Shown here one piece after another: positions 39,671 through 49,037 of a stretch of 64,000 nucleotides of DNA; the stretch's first letter is position 1; every line of letters starts with the position of its first letter. The position numbers were made by a program, and so were the translations under genes. This DNA comes from an uncultured Clostridia bacterium (lineage in GTDB: Bacteria > Bacillota > Clostridia > HGM11514). Under the pieces are notes generated by a model. That model was not told the DNA's origin, made no database searches, and worked only from the letters and a program-made list of their open reading frames with translations. Where the stretch lies: the NCBI GenBank assembly GCA_934464705.1, contig CAKSKB010000006.1, positions 1 to 64,000 of the forward strand. The letters are read 5' to 3'.

Positions 39671-40822
39671 TTATTTATAAATTTCCAGCTGCGGAGATGC
39701 GTCAAACATTGCGCTGGTATTTTTATGTTCTATAACAATCGGGAAATCCCGTGTTCCGACAATCTGTGTATACGGATTTACAATGTTGTTTTTCTCAACA
39801 ATAACATTTGAAAGCTGTGCGCCTTCTCCGACTGTTGTGCCCTGGAGGATTATACAGTTTTCAAGTTTGGCACCCTTTCCGATTTTCACAAATCTTGAAA
39901 GCACGCAGTTTTTGATGTTGCCCTCCACACGGCAGCCGTCCGCAACGATTGAATTTGCAACCTTCGCCGATGACGCATAAAACGCCGGAGGCGAATCCTT
40001 GGTTTTCGTGTAGATTGCGTCGGTATTTTTGAACCAGCTGTTGCGCAGTTTTTCGTTTTCGATAATTTCCATATGCGCATTAAAATACGCCTGAACGGAA
40101 TTAATGCACTTGATTTCGCCTTTGAACTCATATGCACCCATATTGATTTCGTCAATCTGTGAATAGAGATAGCTGTTAAACGATTTTCTGTTTCCGGTTC
40201 TCATCGACTTATATATAAGCTTCAGAAGAACCTCTTTTTTCATAACGAAAAGTTCTGTGCAGATGTTTGCGTCACGCTGCATACCGAGATTTTTTCCGAT
40301 ACCGATAATTTTACCGGTCGAATCGAAATTAACAACCGCGCAGTTCATGAATTCCGTGTTTGCCCTGTCGGTTTTTGTGTAAACCGCAGTGACATCGTTT
40401 TCGGAATTTTCATGCGCTTCGATAACATTTTCGAGATCGATATTGTAAATCATATAAGACGATGACACTATAACATTGTCCGCAATCGAGCGCTGCAGGA
40501 ACTCCATGTTGTTGCCGAACATCTTGACATCAAAATTGTTGTACCCCAAAAGGCCGTGGTCGAATATATAAAGACCGCCGATTTTTCGGCTCAGATCCCA
40601 AGGCTTGCCGCTGCCCAAATGGTCGGGAAGCGAACGGGTTATTTTGTTTGCGAACACGCCGACCTTTGTTATCCCGGCATTTACTATATTTGAAAGCATA
40701 AAGTCGATTATCCTGTACCTTCCGGCAAACGGAATTGTTGCAATAGGGCGGAAGGAAGTGAGGCTTCTTATATCTCTTTCGCTTTCTTCAAGATTAAGTA
40801 TTGCCATATAATTCTGTGACAT
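39671..40822 (-). CDS. glgD: GlgD, ADP-glucose pyrophosphorylase-related subunit
   Basis: About 383 residues; ATG 40822 (MSQNYMAILNLEESERDIRSL) with AAGGAGGG upstream. The upstream 37 codons of the open frame overlap glgC and lack a start signal. It has the nucleotidyltransferase fold and left-handed helix repeats of GlgC but lacks the GGxGxRL pyrophosphorylase loop (here ILNLEESERDIR), the hallmark of the regulatory GlgD subunit of Firmicutes GlgCD. Last gene of glgB-glgC-glgD. Confidence 0.92.
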   Translation of the reverse strand: MSQNYMAILNLEESERDIRSLTSFRPIATIPFAGRYRIIDFMLSNIVNAGITKVGVFANKITRSLPDHLGSGKPWDLSRKIGGLYIFDHGLLGYNNFDVKMFGNNMEFLQRSIADNVIVSSSYMIYNIDLENVIEAHENSENDVTAVYTKTDRANTEFMNCAVVNFDSTGKIIGIGKNLGMQRDANICTELFVMKKEVLLKLIYKSMRTGNRKSFNSYLYSQIDEINMGAYEFKGEIKCINSVQAYFNAHMEIIENEKLRNSWFKNTDAIYTKTKDSPPAFYASSAKVANSIVADGCRVEGNIKNCVLSRFVKIGKGAKLENCIILQGTTVGEGAQLSNVIVEKNNIVNPYTQIVGTRDFPIVIEHKNTSAMFDASPQLEIYK

Positions 40823-40835
40823 ACCGATACCCTCC

Positions 40836-41993
40836 TTATTCCGCTGCTGCGGCGCAGTCAGTATCTGCCGTAACAACGCAGTCCTCGCCGACAACCTTAA
40901 TATTTTCGCCATCGCCCACGCATACATCCTCACCGATTGTCGCGCGGTTGCAGATTATGGACTTTTTGATATGCGCACCGCTTTTCACGACTGCGTCAAG
41001 CATAATGAGGGAATCCTCAACCACTGCGCCTTCCTCGATTACCGCACCGGTGAACACTATGGAATTTTTAACCGTTCCTTTAACAACGCAGCCCTCGGAA
41101 ATCATTGAATTTTCAAGATCTGCCGTTTCGCCGATATACTGTGCGGGAGAATATGTGCTTGCGGTATAAATTCTCCACTTGTCCTCATACATATCAAGCC
41201 CGCTGTCCGGTCTTAAAAGGTCCATGTTGGTTTCCCAGATACTGTCAATTGTACCGATGTCACGCCAGTAACCGTCAAAAGCGTAGGTATAGAGCTTTTT
41301 GAAGTTTCTGAGCATTGACGGAATAATGTTTTTGCCGAAATCGTGCTCACTGTTCTTGTCCGCCTCGTCATCAATCAGGAACTTCTTCAGCATCTGATAA
41401 TTGAATATATAAACGCCCATTGAAGCAAGCGTGCTTTTCGGAACCTTCGGTTTTTCCTCAAATTCTATAATTCTGCCTTCGTCGTTCGTGTTCATAATGC
41501 CGAAGCGCTTTGCTTCCTCATAGCTTACATCGATAACCGCAATTGTCGCGTCGGCGCCGCGTTTTTTATGGTATTTAAGCATTTTTGAATAATCCATTTT
41601 GTAGATATGGTCACCCGAAAGAACAAGAACATATTCGGGGTCAAAACGGTCAAGATACTCAAGATTCTGATAAACCGCATTCGCCGTGCCTTTGTACCAG
41701 GTCACAACATCCTTCTGCATATAAGGCGGCAGAATGCTGACGCCGCCGTGGCGCATATCAAGGTCCCAGGGCGCGCCGATTCCGATATGCGCATTAAGGT
41801 CGAGAGGCCTGTACTGCGTAAGAACACCAACCGTGTCAATACCGGAATTAGAGCAGTTGCTTAAGGCAAAATCAATAATTTTGTACTTGCCGCCGAACGC
41901 AACCGCAGGCTTTGCAACTTTTTTTGTCAATTCTCCCAGACGGCTTCCCTGACCGCCGGCAAGAATCAACGCTACCATGTCCTTCTTTACCAT
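40836..41993 (-). CDS. glgC: Glucose-1-phosphate adenylyltransferase
   Basis: 385 residues. Intact ALILAGGQGSRLGELTKKVAKPAVAFGGKYKIIDF, ALSNCSNSGI, LSGDHIYKMDY with the metal Asp, and FEEKPK. C-terminal beta-helix of hexapeptide repeats. Makes ADP-glucose for glycogen synthesis, normally as a hetero-oligomer with GlgD, encoded 13 bases downstream. A glycogen synthase gene (glgA) is not in this window. Confidence 0.95.
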   Translation of the reverse strand: MVKKDMVALILAGGQGSRLGELTKKVAKPAVAFGGKYKIIDFALSNCSNSGIDTVGVLTQYRPLDLNAHIGIGAPWDLDMRHGGVSILPPYMQKDVVTWYKGTANAVYQNLEYLDRFDPEYVLVLSGDHIYKMDYSKMLKYHKKRGADATIAVIDVSYEEAKRFGIMNTNDEGRIIEFEEKPKVPKSTLASMGVYIFNYQMLKKFLIDDEADKNSEHDFGKNIIPSMLRNFKKLYTYAFDGYWRDIGTIDSIWETNMDLLRPDSGLDMYEDKWRIYTASTYSPAQYIGETADLENSMISEGCVVKGTVKNSIVFTGAVIEEGAVVEDSLIMLDAVVKSGAHIKKSIICNRATIGEDVCVGDGENIKVVGEDCVVTADTDCAAAAE

Positions 41994-42034
41994 GAGAAAA
42001 TACCATTGCCTTTCTTTGAATTTTGCTTGCTATA

Positions 42035-43741
42035 TTAAATCTTGTTTTTCCAGATAAAATCGGGCTTCAGAAGCACTCCCGAAAGTGCGGGAAGCTTAAC
42101 GGAAACCGAAAACATATGTCCGCCGGCGGAAAAAGCCATGGGCTTGTATACCAAGCCTTCAAGCGATTCATCGGTAGAAATAACCGTGCGGAAATCGGTA
42201 AAACGGTCAACCCCTATGCGGAAATCCTCAAAATCCGTATCGCTTGTATTGACCGCCGCAATCACAAAATCATCTTCGCCTGTGCCGAACCTCGAAAATG
42301 TCAGAACACCTTCGGAAAAATTCGGCTCGCCGCACTCTCCCGAAAGCGGCGCAAGCTCATCGCAAACCCGGTTGAGTTTTGATACAAATCCGGCAATTCC
42401 GGGCGTTTCGCCTCTGCCTTCGGCACCGGGATTCCATTCGGAAACCGCCCCTCTTTCACAGCCGTCAAAAAGGAGCTTGTCACCTTTTGAAGCATACATA
42501 TAAAAAAGCATCAGCTTCTGGTTTTTTTCATCTTTGAGCCTCGATGCAAGCGTGCCCTTGCCGTGAGAATTTTCATCGTGCGACACGGGGAGCAGATAAT
42601 TTTCGCCGTTCATATACGAAAACGGTTTTAATATGTAATCTCCCAAAGTGCCGCGCACATACGGCGGAGCGGAAAAATAAACCGAGGTATCATGATACCA
42701 CCCGAGATTTTGCTTTCTGTCAAACCCGAGACCGCCCAAAGCCGCCGGTGCAGTCGAGGAAATAACGGCCGAAGAATCCTCCGCAATAGTAATAACATTT
42801 CTTTTTCGCATTTCATTCGTCAATGCTCTCAAAAATTCAAGTGCGGAAATATTTATATCGTCTGCGCCGCCGAAAGAGCCGTATCCGTCAAACCTGTCAA
42901 AAATCATGTTTGCCGCAGCGTCAACCCTTATGCCGTCAATTCCGAAAACATCGGCAAGAAAGCATGCGGAGGAAAGCATAAGCGACCTTGCTGCCGGCTT
43001 TCCGAAATCGGTATTGACTGTGCCCCAAAGACGGTTTTGCGAAACTGTTTCATCTGCCGATTCAAAAAGCGGAGTACCGTCAAAGCGCCCGAGACCGTAA
43101 AAATCATTCGCAAAATGCCCGAGCGGCAAATCTATAATCACACCCATCCCTTCTTCGTGAAACGCGCGCACCAGCGCCGCAAAGCTTTGAGGCGAGCCGT
43201 ATTCAAACGAGAAATAGCCCGTTGCCTGATACCCCCACGACTCCACGCACGGGTGCGAAAACACCGGCATAAGCTCAGCATGGGTAAACCCGAGCTTTTT
43301 AATATAGGAGGGAAGAGTTTTTGAAAGGAAATCAAATCCCGCTCCGGCATGGACCTCAAATATCCGCATAACACCGCAGTTTTTCCGCCAAATATCCGGT
43401 TTAATGCCGTCAACCGAAACGACCTCCGAAAGCCGTTCTCCGTTTACCGAAAATGCAAACGGGTCGTTTTTTTCAAAAATGTCACCGTTTTTCTCTATAA
43501 GATACCTGTATCCTTTTGAAAAATCGGCGCTTGTTTTTATATGGAAAAAACCGCCGTCGCGCTGCATTTCAATTTTTTTGCCGCCGGAGGAAACAAAACA
43601 TCTGTCGGCATTCGGCGCCCACACCCGGAATTCCGTACTGCCGCCGCGGCTTACGCTTCCCAAAAGCTTGTACGCACAGCAGCTTTTTCCATCAAGGAAT
43701 TCCCGCTTTTCATTATTAATATTTATTTTATCATTAGTCAT
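42035..43741 (-). CDS. glgB: 1,4-alpha-glucan branching enzyme, compact variant
   Basis: About 568 residues, shorter than typical GlgB (about 630-730). N-terminal CBM48 (STEFRVWAPNADRCFV), then GH13 with the GlgB-specific ELMPVFSHPCVESWGYQATGYF, nucleophile Asp in GIRVDAAANM, acid/base Glu in TIAEDSSA, and third Asp in PVSHDENSHGKG. The usual VPGHF block reads DLPLGHFANDFYG, and LGFDRKQNLGWYHDT matches the family. GTG/TTG starts are possible; ATG 43741 with GGGGTG upstream was chosen. Adds alpha-1,6 branches to glycogen. First gene of the operon. Confidence 0.88.
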   Translation of the reverse strand: MTNDKININNEKREFLDGKSCCAYKLLGSVSRGGSTEFRVWAPNADRCFVSSGGKKIEMQRDGGFFHIKTSADFSKGYRYLIEKNGDIFEKNDPFAFSVNGERLSEVVSVDGIKPDIWRKNCGVMRIFEVHAGAGFDFLSKTLPSYIKKLGFTHAELMPVFSHPCVESWGYQATGYFSFEYGSPQSFAALVRAFHEEGMGVIIDLPLGHFANDFYGLGRFDGTPLFESADETVSQNRLWGTVNTDFGKPAARSLMLSSACFLADVFGIDGIRVDAAANMIFDRFDGYGSFGGADDINISALEFLRALTNEMRKRNVITIAEDSSAVISSTAPAALGGLGFDRKQNLGWYHDTSVYFSAPPYVRGTLGDYILKPFSYMNGENYLLPVSHDENSHGKGTLASRLKDEKNQKLMLFYMYASKGDKLLFDGCERGAVSEWNPGAEGRGETPGIAGFVSKLNRVCDELAPLSGECGEPNFSEGVLTFSRFGTGEDDFVIAAVNTSDTDFEDFRIGVDRFTDFRTVISTDESLEGLVYKPMAFSAGGHMFSVSVKLPALSGVLLKPDFIWKNKI

Positions 43742-44013
43742 TCGCAGGCACCCCGACAAAAACTCCTTTATGGTTTATTTCTACATAAAGTAGGCTTATT
43801 CCTTCACGACAAACAGAAAAAATGCACAAAAATTTTATTTTTTATATCAATATTTACCTCCAAAGCGTGTGATTTTGACATTGCTACCATATAATGTATG
43901 CGGCTTTTCAAAAAATATTACCCAATTGTAACAAAACTTAATATAATTGTAATGAAAACAGCCCGATTTTATTGTATAATATATATGAGTACTTTAAATT
44001 CGGAGGTGGCGGA

Positions 44014-44862
44014 ATGACTGATTTGCTGCAAAAGCTTAATTTTCAGATTTTCGGTAATTTCAGAGCCATGGATATTCTTGATATCCTTATGGTTGCATAC
44101 ATAATATATCTTTTCATTCATCTTGTAAAGGAAACCCGTGCAGAACCGCTGCTCAAGGGTATTCTTATGATAATCGTGGTAATGCAGCTTAGCAAATGGC
44201 TGCAGCTGAACACGATTTATTTCGTAATCCGCAACGCCATGCAGTACGGCGTTATTGCGCTGCTGATTGTGTTTCAGCCGGAGCTGCGGCGTGCGCTTGA
44301 AAAAATCGGGCATACCTGGTTCGGGATTTCATCGCTTTCGGCGGACGACCCGTCAAAAACCGCCCATGCGGTTGCCGAAATATGCAAGGCGTGCAAAACG
44401 CTTTCGGAAACACATACCGGTGCGCTAATCGTTATTGAGCGCGAAACAAAACTCAATGACCTTATCCATGCCGGCATTGCAATCGATTCGCTTGTATCAT
44501 CCGAGCTTCTGCTCAATATATTCGTTGTAAATACGCCGCTTCACGACGGTGCGGTAATCGTCCGGGGCGACAGAATCATGGCGGCAACATGTGTTCTGCC
44601 GCTTACGAAACGGGAGGATTTGTCCTCCGAACTCGGAACACGCCACCGCGCAGGGATAGGTATGTCGGAGCAGGCAGATGCGGTAACGGTCATTGTGTCC
44701 GAAGAAACCGGCACCATTTCATACACCGTAAACGGCCATATTTACAGACGGCAGACGGCGGAATCCCTTGAGGCAAATCTTCTGAGACTTTTGGAAAACG
44801 ATTCTGCAAAAAAAGCTGTCAACCCCAAGAAGTTTCTTTATAAAAGGGGGTCGTCAAAATGA
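44014..44862 (+). CDS. cdaA: Diadenylate cyclase CdaA
   Basis: 282 residues. Three N-terminal membrane segments within residues 20-90, then the DisA_N/DAC domain with DGA (178-180) and RHR (210-212) catalytic motifs and GIGMSEQADAVTVIVSEETG. Makes cyclic di-AMP, which controls potassium and osmolyte balance. The ATG at 44014 follows GGAGG; the frame upstream to 43972 is not coding. Overlaps cdaR by four bases. Confidence 0.95.
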   Translation: MTDLLQKLNFQIFGNFRAMDILDILMVAYIIYLFIHLVKETRAEPLLKGILMIIVVMQLSKWLQLNTIYFVIRNAMQYGVIALLIVFQPELRRALEKIGHTWFGISSLSADDPSKTAHAVAEICKACKTLSETHTGALIVIERETKLNDLIHAGIAIDSLVSSELLLNIFVVNTPLHDGAVIVRGDRIMAATCVLPLTKREDLSSELGTRHRAGIGMSEQADAVTVIVSEETGTISYTVNGHIYRRQTAESLEANLLRLLENDSAKKAVNPKKFLYKRGSSK

Positions 44863-46091
44863 AAAAACTGTTAGAGTCAAAGCATTTTCTGCAGGCGATT
44901 TCGGTTGTTATAGCGATTATACTGTGGTTTTATGTCGTGCAGGTTGAAAACCCGACTTTTCATGTTTCAATCAGCAATATTCCGGTAAGGTTTGACAACG
45001 AAAATATTCTGACAGAAAGAGGGCTTGTCGTTACCAGCCGAAGTGAAGAAACGGTAACCATAAATGTTGAGGGCAAAAGGCAGTCCGTGTCCTCTCTTGA
45101 CAAAAGCAGCATAGTTGTGTCGGTTGACTTAAAGGAAATCACACAGGCAGGGACATATTCTCTCACGGCAAGCGTTGTTTTCCCGGATAACACAAGCTCT
45201 GTTGTAAATAAAAATATGCCGAAAATCAGGCTCACCGTGGAAGAACTCAAGGAAAACCAGCACGCCGTGCGCTTTGAAACGGAAGGAACCGCAAAGGAAG
45301 GGTACTATCCGGTAATCGACCACACCGGCGTAACCGTAAGCGTTAACGCACCGGAAAGCATAATGTCGGATATCGCCGGCGCAAAGGCGGTTATCAATAT
45401 AAACGGCGCCGATAAGGACGCCGACGCAAAAGCACCCGTGCTGCTTTACGATTCCGCAGGGAATATAATAAACAGCAAGTATGTGTCGGTTTCTCCTTCG
45501 ACGGTGGACATTCACTGCGCAGTATATCCTATAAAGGAATTGACCGTCGAGTGGAAAGAAACAGGCTCTGCAGGCGTTCCGGTAAAGCTTACTCCTTCGG
45601 TGAAAACCGTAAGAATTGCAGGACCGCAGGCAATGCTCGATTCGATTTCCAAGCTTAATCTGGGCACGGTTGATATGGCAAAACTTACGCCTAACGAAAA
45701 CATCATGCGCTTCTCGCTTGATACAATCAAGGAACTTGAAGGGCTTTATATAGTTGACGATGTAACGGTGATAACGCTCACCGCAACCTTTAATCCGGAC
45801 AGCACGGGCAAAACCGAGGCTTCGTTTGACATCAAAAATATAGAGCTTGAAAATGTTCCTGACGGTTTTGAAGCAGAGCTCGTCACACCGGCGGTAACCG
45901 TTAAGGTTTATGCTGATGACGCAAGCCTTGAAGGCTTCGGAGCGGATAATATCAAGATAAAAGCAGACCTTTCGGGATATACGGAGGGCGAGCACGATGT
46001 GCCGCTTACGGTCACAACCGATGCGGAAAATATTCATATAGACGGAGATTATGTGGGAAAAATCCGCCTTTATGAAAAAGACAAGCAATAA
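44859..46091 (+). CDS. cdaR: YbbR-domain regulator CdaR
   Basis: 410 residues. A single membrane helix at about 11-30 and then several YbbR repeats outside the membrane, each with a pattern like VSISNIPVRFDNENILTERGLVV and IELENVPDGFEAELVTPAVTVKVYAD. Known to bind and modulate CdaA. Conserved order cdaA-cdaR-glmM confirms identity. Confidence 0.92.
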   Translation: MKKLLESKHFLQAISVVIAIILWFYVVQVENPTFHVSISNIPVRFDNENILTERGLVVTSRSEETVTINVEGKRQSVSSLDKSSIVVSVDLKEITQAGTYSLTASVVFPDNTSSVVNKNMPKIRLTVEELKENQHAVRFETEGTAKEGYYPVIDHTGVTVSVNAPESIMSDIAGAKAVININGADKDADAKAPVLLYDSAGNIINSKYVSVSPSTVDIHCAVYPIKELTVEWKETGSAGVPVKLTPSVKTVRIAGPQAMLDSISKLNLGTVDMAKLTPNENIMRFSLDTIKELEGLYIVDDVTVITLTATFNPDSTGKTEASFDIKNIELENVPDGFEAELVTPAVTVKVYADDASLEGFGADNIKIKADLSGYTEGEHDVPLTVTTDAENIHIDGDYVGKIRLYEKDKQ

Positions 46092-46110
46092 TTGAGAAAG
46101 GAATTTTGTT

Positions 46111-47460
46111 ATGGGAAAATTATTCGGCACCGATGGTGTGAGAGGTGTCGCAAACGAAATGCTCACTGCGGAACTGGCATTTAAAATAGGTCAGGCAGGG
46201 GCATATGTGCTTACAAAGCACAAGTGCGGCAAAGCAAAAATTATTGTGGGAAAAGACAGCAGAATATCGGGAGATATGCTCGAAGCAGCCCTTTCTGCCG
46301 GGATATGCTCTGTGGGGGGCGAGGTTGTTTCGCTCGGGGTTATCCCGACGCCGGCGGTTGCGTATCTTACCGGGAAGTATAATGCCGACGCAGGCGTTAT
46401 GATTTCCGCATCGCACAACCCAATGGAATATAACGGTATAAAGTTTTTTGACTGCGGCGGCTATAAGCTGAGCGATGAAATCGAAAACGAAATTGAAGCG
46501 CATATTTTTAAAGACTGCGCGGATATAGAAAAGGTTACACATAATAATATAGGCAGAATTACGCATACGGATTCTGCCGCAGAGGACTATATATCTTTTG
46601 CCGCATCTCAGGCGGGCTGCCGCTTTGACGGCAAAAAAATAGTTCTCGACTGCGCAAACGGAGCGTCGCATATAACTTCGCCGGAACTGTTTCGGCGGCT
46701 TGGAGCGGAGGTTATCACAATCAACGATAATCCAGACGGCACGAATATCAATCAAAACTGCGGCTCAACCCATATAGAAGGGCTTCGGGCGGCAGTCAGA
46801 GAAAACGGCGCCGATGCCGGTTTTGCATATGACGGCGATGCCGACAGGTGCCTTTCGGTTGACGAAAACGGCGAGCTTGTGGACGGCGACAAAATGATGC
46901 TCATATGCGCCAAAAACATGAAGGATGAAGGAAAACTTAAGAATAACACTCTCGTTGTTACCGTAATGAGTAACCTCGGGCTGATAATCGCAGCAGGGGA
47001 AAATGACATAAAAACGGTGCAGACGAAGGTCGGCGACAGATATGTTCTTGAAAATATGCTTGAAAACGGTCATTCAATCGGCGGAGAGCAGTCGGGGCAT
47101 ATCATACTTCTTGACAGAAACACAACCGGGGACGGGCTTCTTTCCTCAATTATGATAATGTCGGTTATGATAAAAACCGGCAGAAAGCTTTCCGAGCTTG
47201 CGGAAATAATGAAGGTTCTTCCTCAGTCGCTTGTAAATGCGCATGTTTCCGAAGAATATAAGACGAAATATATCGAAATTCCCGAAATCGCCAACGAAAT
47301 CGAAGCGCTCAAAACAAAATTTGACGGCAAGGGGAGAGTTCTCATAAGACCCTCCGGAACAGAACCTCTGGTTCGGGTCATGATAGAGGGCGAGAATATT
47401 GACGAAATCACAAAAGATGCCGAAAACCTTGCCGCACTTATAGAAAAAATGTGCAAATAA
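46111..47460 (+). CDS. glmM: Phosphoglucosamine mutase
   Basis: 449 residues, full length. FGTDGVRGVANE start, catalytic phospho-Ser101 in MISASHNPMEYNG, metal loop in YDGDADRCLSVDE, sugar loop GEQSGHI, and phosphate-binding RPSGTEPLVRVM. Converts glucosamine-6-P to glucosamine-1-P for UDP-GlcNAc and peptidoglycan. GlmM also binds CdaA in Firmicutes. The stop codon overlaps AAGGAGG, the ribosome binding site of the next gene, which is now displaced by the mobile-like element. Confidence 0.96.
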   Translation: MGKLFGTDGVRGVANEMLTAELAFKIGQAGAYVLTKHKCGKAKIIVGKDSRISGDMLEAALSAGICSVGGEVVSLGVIPTPAVAYLTGKYNADAGVMISASHNPMEYNGIKFFDCGGYKLSDEIENEIEAHIFKDCADIEKVTHNNIGRITHTDSAAEDYISFAASQAGCRFDGKKIVLDCANGASHITSPELFRRLGAEVITINDNPDGTNINQNCGSTHIEGLRAAVRENGADAGFAYDGDADRCLSVDENGELVDGDKMMLICAKNMKDEGKLKNNTLVVTVMSNLGLIIAAGENDIKTVQTKVGDRYVLENMLENGHSIGGEQSGHIILLDRNTTGDGLLSSIMIMSVMIKTGRKLSELAEIMKVLPQSLVNAHVSEEYKTKYIEIPEIANEIEALKTKFDGKGRVLIRPSGTEPLVRVMIEGENIDEITKDAENLAALIEKMCK

Positions 47461-47465
47461 GGAGG

Positions 47466-47743
47466 TAGTCAAGCGAAGCCCTAACTCTTAATGCCTTATG
47501 ACGGCTAATTTTTGCCCTTTTCGGCTTGTCGTCATTGAAAGGCAAACGCCTGTCAGCGATCTCCGCACCAAAAATGGCTAAAAATTATTTCGCAATAAGG
47601 TGCGAGCAGTTTTTATCGAGCCGATTTTTCTCAAGACAAGCAAGCGAACGCAGTTAATACGGTCGTATTATCAAGTGAGTTTGCGCAGTATTGGGGAAAA
47701 TCAGCCGATAAAAACCATTAAGAGTTAGGGCTTCGCTTGACTA
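47466..47743 (-). mobile_element. MITE-like 270-bp element, copy B
   Basis: The same 270 bp as at 25310-25579, reverse-complemented, from CAAGCG (47470) to CGCTTG (47739). In this copy the terminal inverted repeats are perfect over at least 28 bases including flanking TAGT / ACTA (47466-47493 and 47716-47743). Possible TA target duplication: TA precedes GTCAAGCG and follows CGCTTGAC. It sits between the glmM stop with its overlapping AAGGAGG and the GNAT start codon six bases beyond the element. No coding capacity, no transposase nearby. Confidence 0.78.
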
Positions 47744-47748
47744 AGCTT

Positions 47749-48279
47749 ATGGAAATCAACATCAGAAAAGCAACATGCGCAGATATTGACGCCGTAGACG
47801 AAATCTATAACCGTATCCACTCCGAAATCGAGAACGGAAATGCCGCAACCGGCTGGGTGAGGGGTGTTTATCCGACGCGCGAAACCGCAAAAGCGTCACT
47901 GGAAGCAAGCGACTTGTTTGTTGAAGAACTTGACGGAAAGGTTGTCGGAACCGCAATTATAAATCAGTACCAGGCAGAAGTGTATAAAGACGCAGCATGG
48001 CAATATGACGCACCGGACGAAAAAATCATGGTGCTTCATACGCTTGTTGTAAACCCTGATGTAAAGGGGTGCGGCCTCGGGAAAGCGTTTGTGAAATTTT
48101 ATGAAGAATATGCCGCAGAAAACGGCTGCACCCTCCTTCGTATGGATACCAACGAGAAAAACACGAACGCCAGAAACTTTTATAAGAAACTCGGTTTTTC
48201 GGAAGCCGGCATACTCCCGTGCGAGTTTAACGGAATATCGGGCGTAAAACTTGTTATGCTCGAAAAAAAGCTCGGCTGA
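47749..48279 (+). CDS. GNAT-family N-acetyltransferase
   Basis: 176 residues from ATG 47749 (MEINIRKATCADIDAVDEIYNRIH). Acetyl-CoA pyrophosphate loop VVNPDVKGCGLGKAFVKFYEEYA and LLRMDTNEKNTNARNFYKKLGFSEAG are typical GNAT blocks. The substrate (amino group of a small molecule or protein) is unknown. There is no ribosome binding site directly upstream; the nearest AAGGAGG (47459-47465) lies on the other side of the inserted element, so translation may be reduced or depend on RNA folding of the element. Confidence 0.85.
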   Translation: MEINIRKATCADIDAVDEIYNRIHSEIENGNAATGWVRGVYPTRETAKASLEASDLFVEELDGKVVGTAIINQYQAEVYKDAAWQYDAPDEKIMVLHTLVVNPDVKGCGLGKAFVKFYEEYAAENGCTLLRMDTNEKNTNARNFYKKLGFSEAGILPCEFNGISGVKLVMLEKKLG

Positions 48280-48293
48280 TTTTAAATTAACGC

Positions 48294-48322
48294 TTGACTT
48301 TCAGCACAATGTGTGCTATAAT
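48294..48322 (+). promoter_or_regulatory. Promoter of the TetR gene
   Basis: TTGACT (48294-48299) and TATAAT (48317-48322), spacing 17. The spacer holds a palindrome that overlaps the -10 box. Confidence 0.8.
48303..48317. promoter_or_regulatory. Candidate TetR operator 1
   Basis: AGCACAATGTGTGCT, a 15-bp palindrome of form RGCAC-N5-GTGCY filling the promoter spacer of the TetR gene, placed for self-repression. The same form recurs twice upstream of fabH. Confidence 0.6.
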
Positions 48323-48353
48323 GTTGTTGAATTTATGAAAAAGGGGTTTTTGG

Positions 48354-48938
48354 GTGATTAAAAAAGGCAGAGCGCTGCTCAGGGATTCGGTTTCCGACAA
48401 GATTATTGACTGTACGGAAAATCTCGTAGTGAAGCAAGGCGTTAAAAATCTCACCGTGAGCACCGTTCTTAAAGAGCTTAACATCACCAACAGGGTGTTT
48501 TACAACCGTTTTCATAATATTGATGATGTTTTGAATATCATTTATGAACGCGTTGTGCTTAAAATGCGGGAAAACATAAATATCAAGCCCGAACCCGGAA
48601 TGAGCTTTTATGATTATGTGGAGCAGATTATGATTCTCTGCCTCGAAGATACTTATGACCTTAAAAACAAGTTCAGTCAGTATACATTTGAGCATGATTC
48701 GCTTTCAAAAAGCAACTATGAGTGGTGGCTCGAAAAGATCGGCAAGCTTATAAACTACGGCATAGAAAACGGATATATCGACAAATCGGTCGATGTTCAT
48801 AATTTAAGCATATGCGCATGGTGTTTCTGCAGGGGCTGTAATGCCGATGCGGTTACAAGAAACATTTCCAAAGAAGAAGCGATAAAGTGTATGAAAGCCG
48901 GATTTTCGTATTTTCTTGAAGGCGTTAAAGCAAAATAA
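48354..48938 (+). CDS. TetR-family regulator, probable fatty acid operon regulator
   Basis: 194 residues, GTG start. N-terminal helix-turn-helix with GVKNLTVSTVLKELNITNRVFYNRFHNIDDVLNIIYE, followed by an all-helical ligand domain (SFYDYVEQIMILCLED...CAWCFCRGCNADAV). It lies directly upstream of the fab-acc operon in the same direction, ended by its own terminator. Palindromes of one form occur in its promoter and before fabH. In other Firmicutes FapR or FabT/FabR occupy this role; this protein is of TetR type, so the assignment is inferred from position. Confidence 0.8.
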   Translation: MIKKGRALLRDSVSDKIIDCTENLVVKQGVKNLTVSTVLKELNITNRVFYNRFHNIDDVLNIIYERVVLKMRENINIKPEPGMSFYDYVEQIMILCLEDTYDLKNKFSQYTFEHDSLSKSNYEWWLEKIGKLINYGIENGYIDKSVDVHNLSICAWCFCRGCNADAVTRNISKEEAIKCMKAGFSYFLEGVKAK

Positions 48939-48960
48939 AGGTATAAATACCTTTATTTTT
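48934..48960 (+). terminator. Intrinsic terminator of the TetR gene
   Basis: AATAAAGGTA / TACCTTTATT around TAAA, then T5; the stop codon is part of the stem. The fab operon must therefore be transcribed from a promoter within 48961-49050, which I could not pin to a good -35/-10 pair. Confidence 0.75.
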
Positions 48961-48971
48961 TGAGAATTTCG

Positions 48972-48986
48972 GGCACGCACTGTGCC
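48972..48986. promoter_or_regulatory. Candidate TetR operator 2
   Basis: GGCACGCACTGTGCC, same RGCAC-N5-GTGCY form as in the TetR promoter, followed by GAAA. About 80 bases before the fabH start. Confidence 0.6.
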
Positions 48987-49037
48987 GAAAAATGTCGAAC
49001 AATTCATACAGATACAGCAATTACGGCAAAAACAGAA

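Noticed and set aside
43880..43985. Promoter pair for cdaA
   Set aside because: A TATAAT is present near 43975 but the nearest TTGTAA is 22 bases away, so no confident promoter can be drawn.
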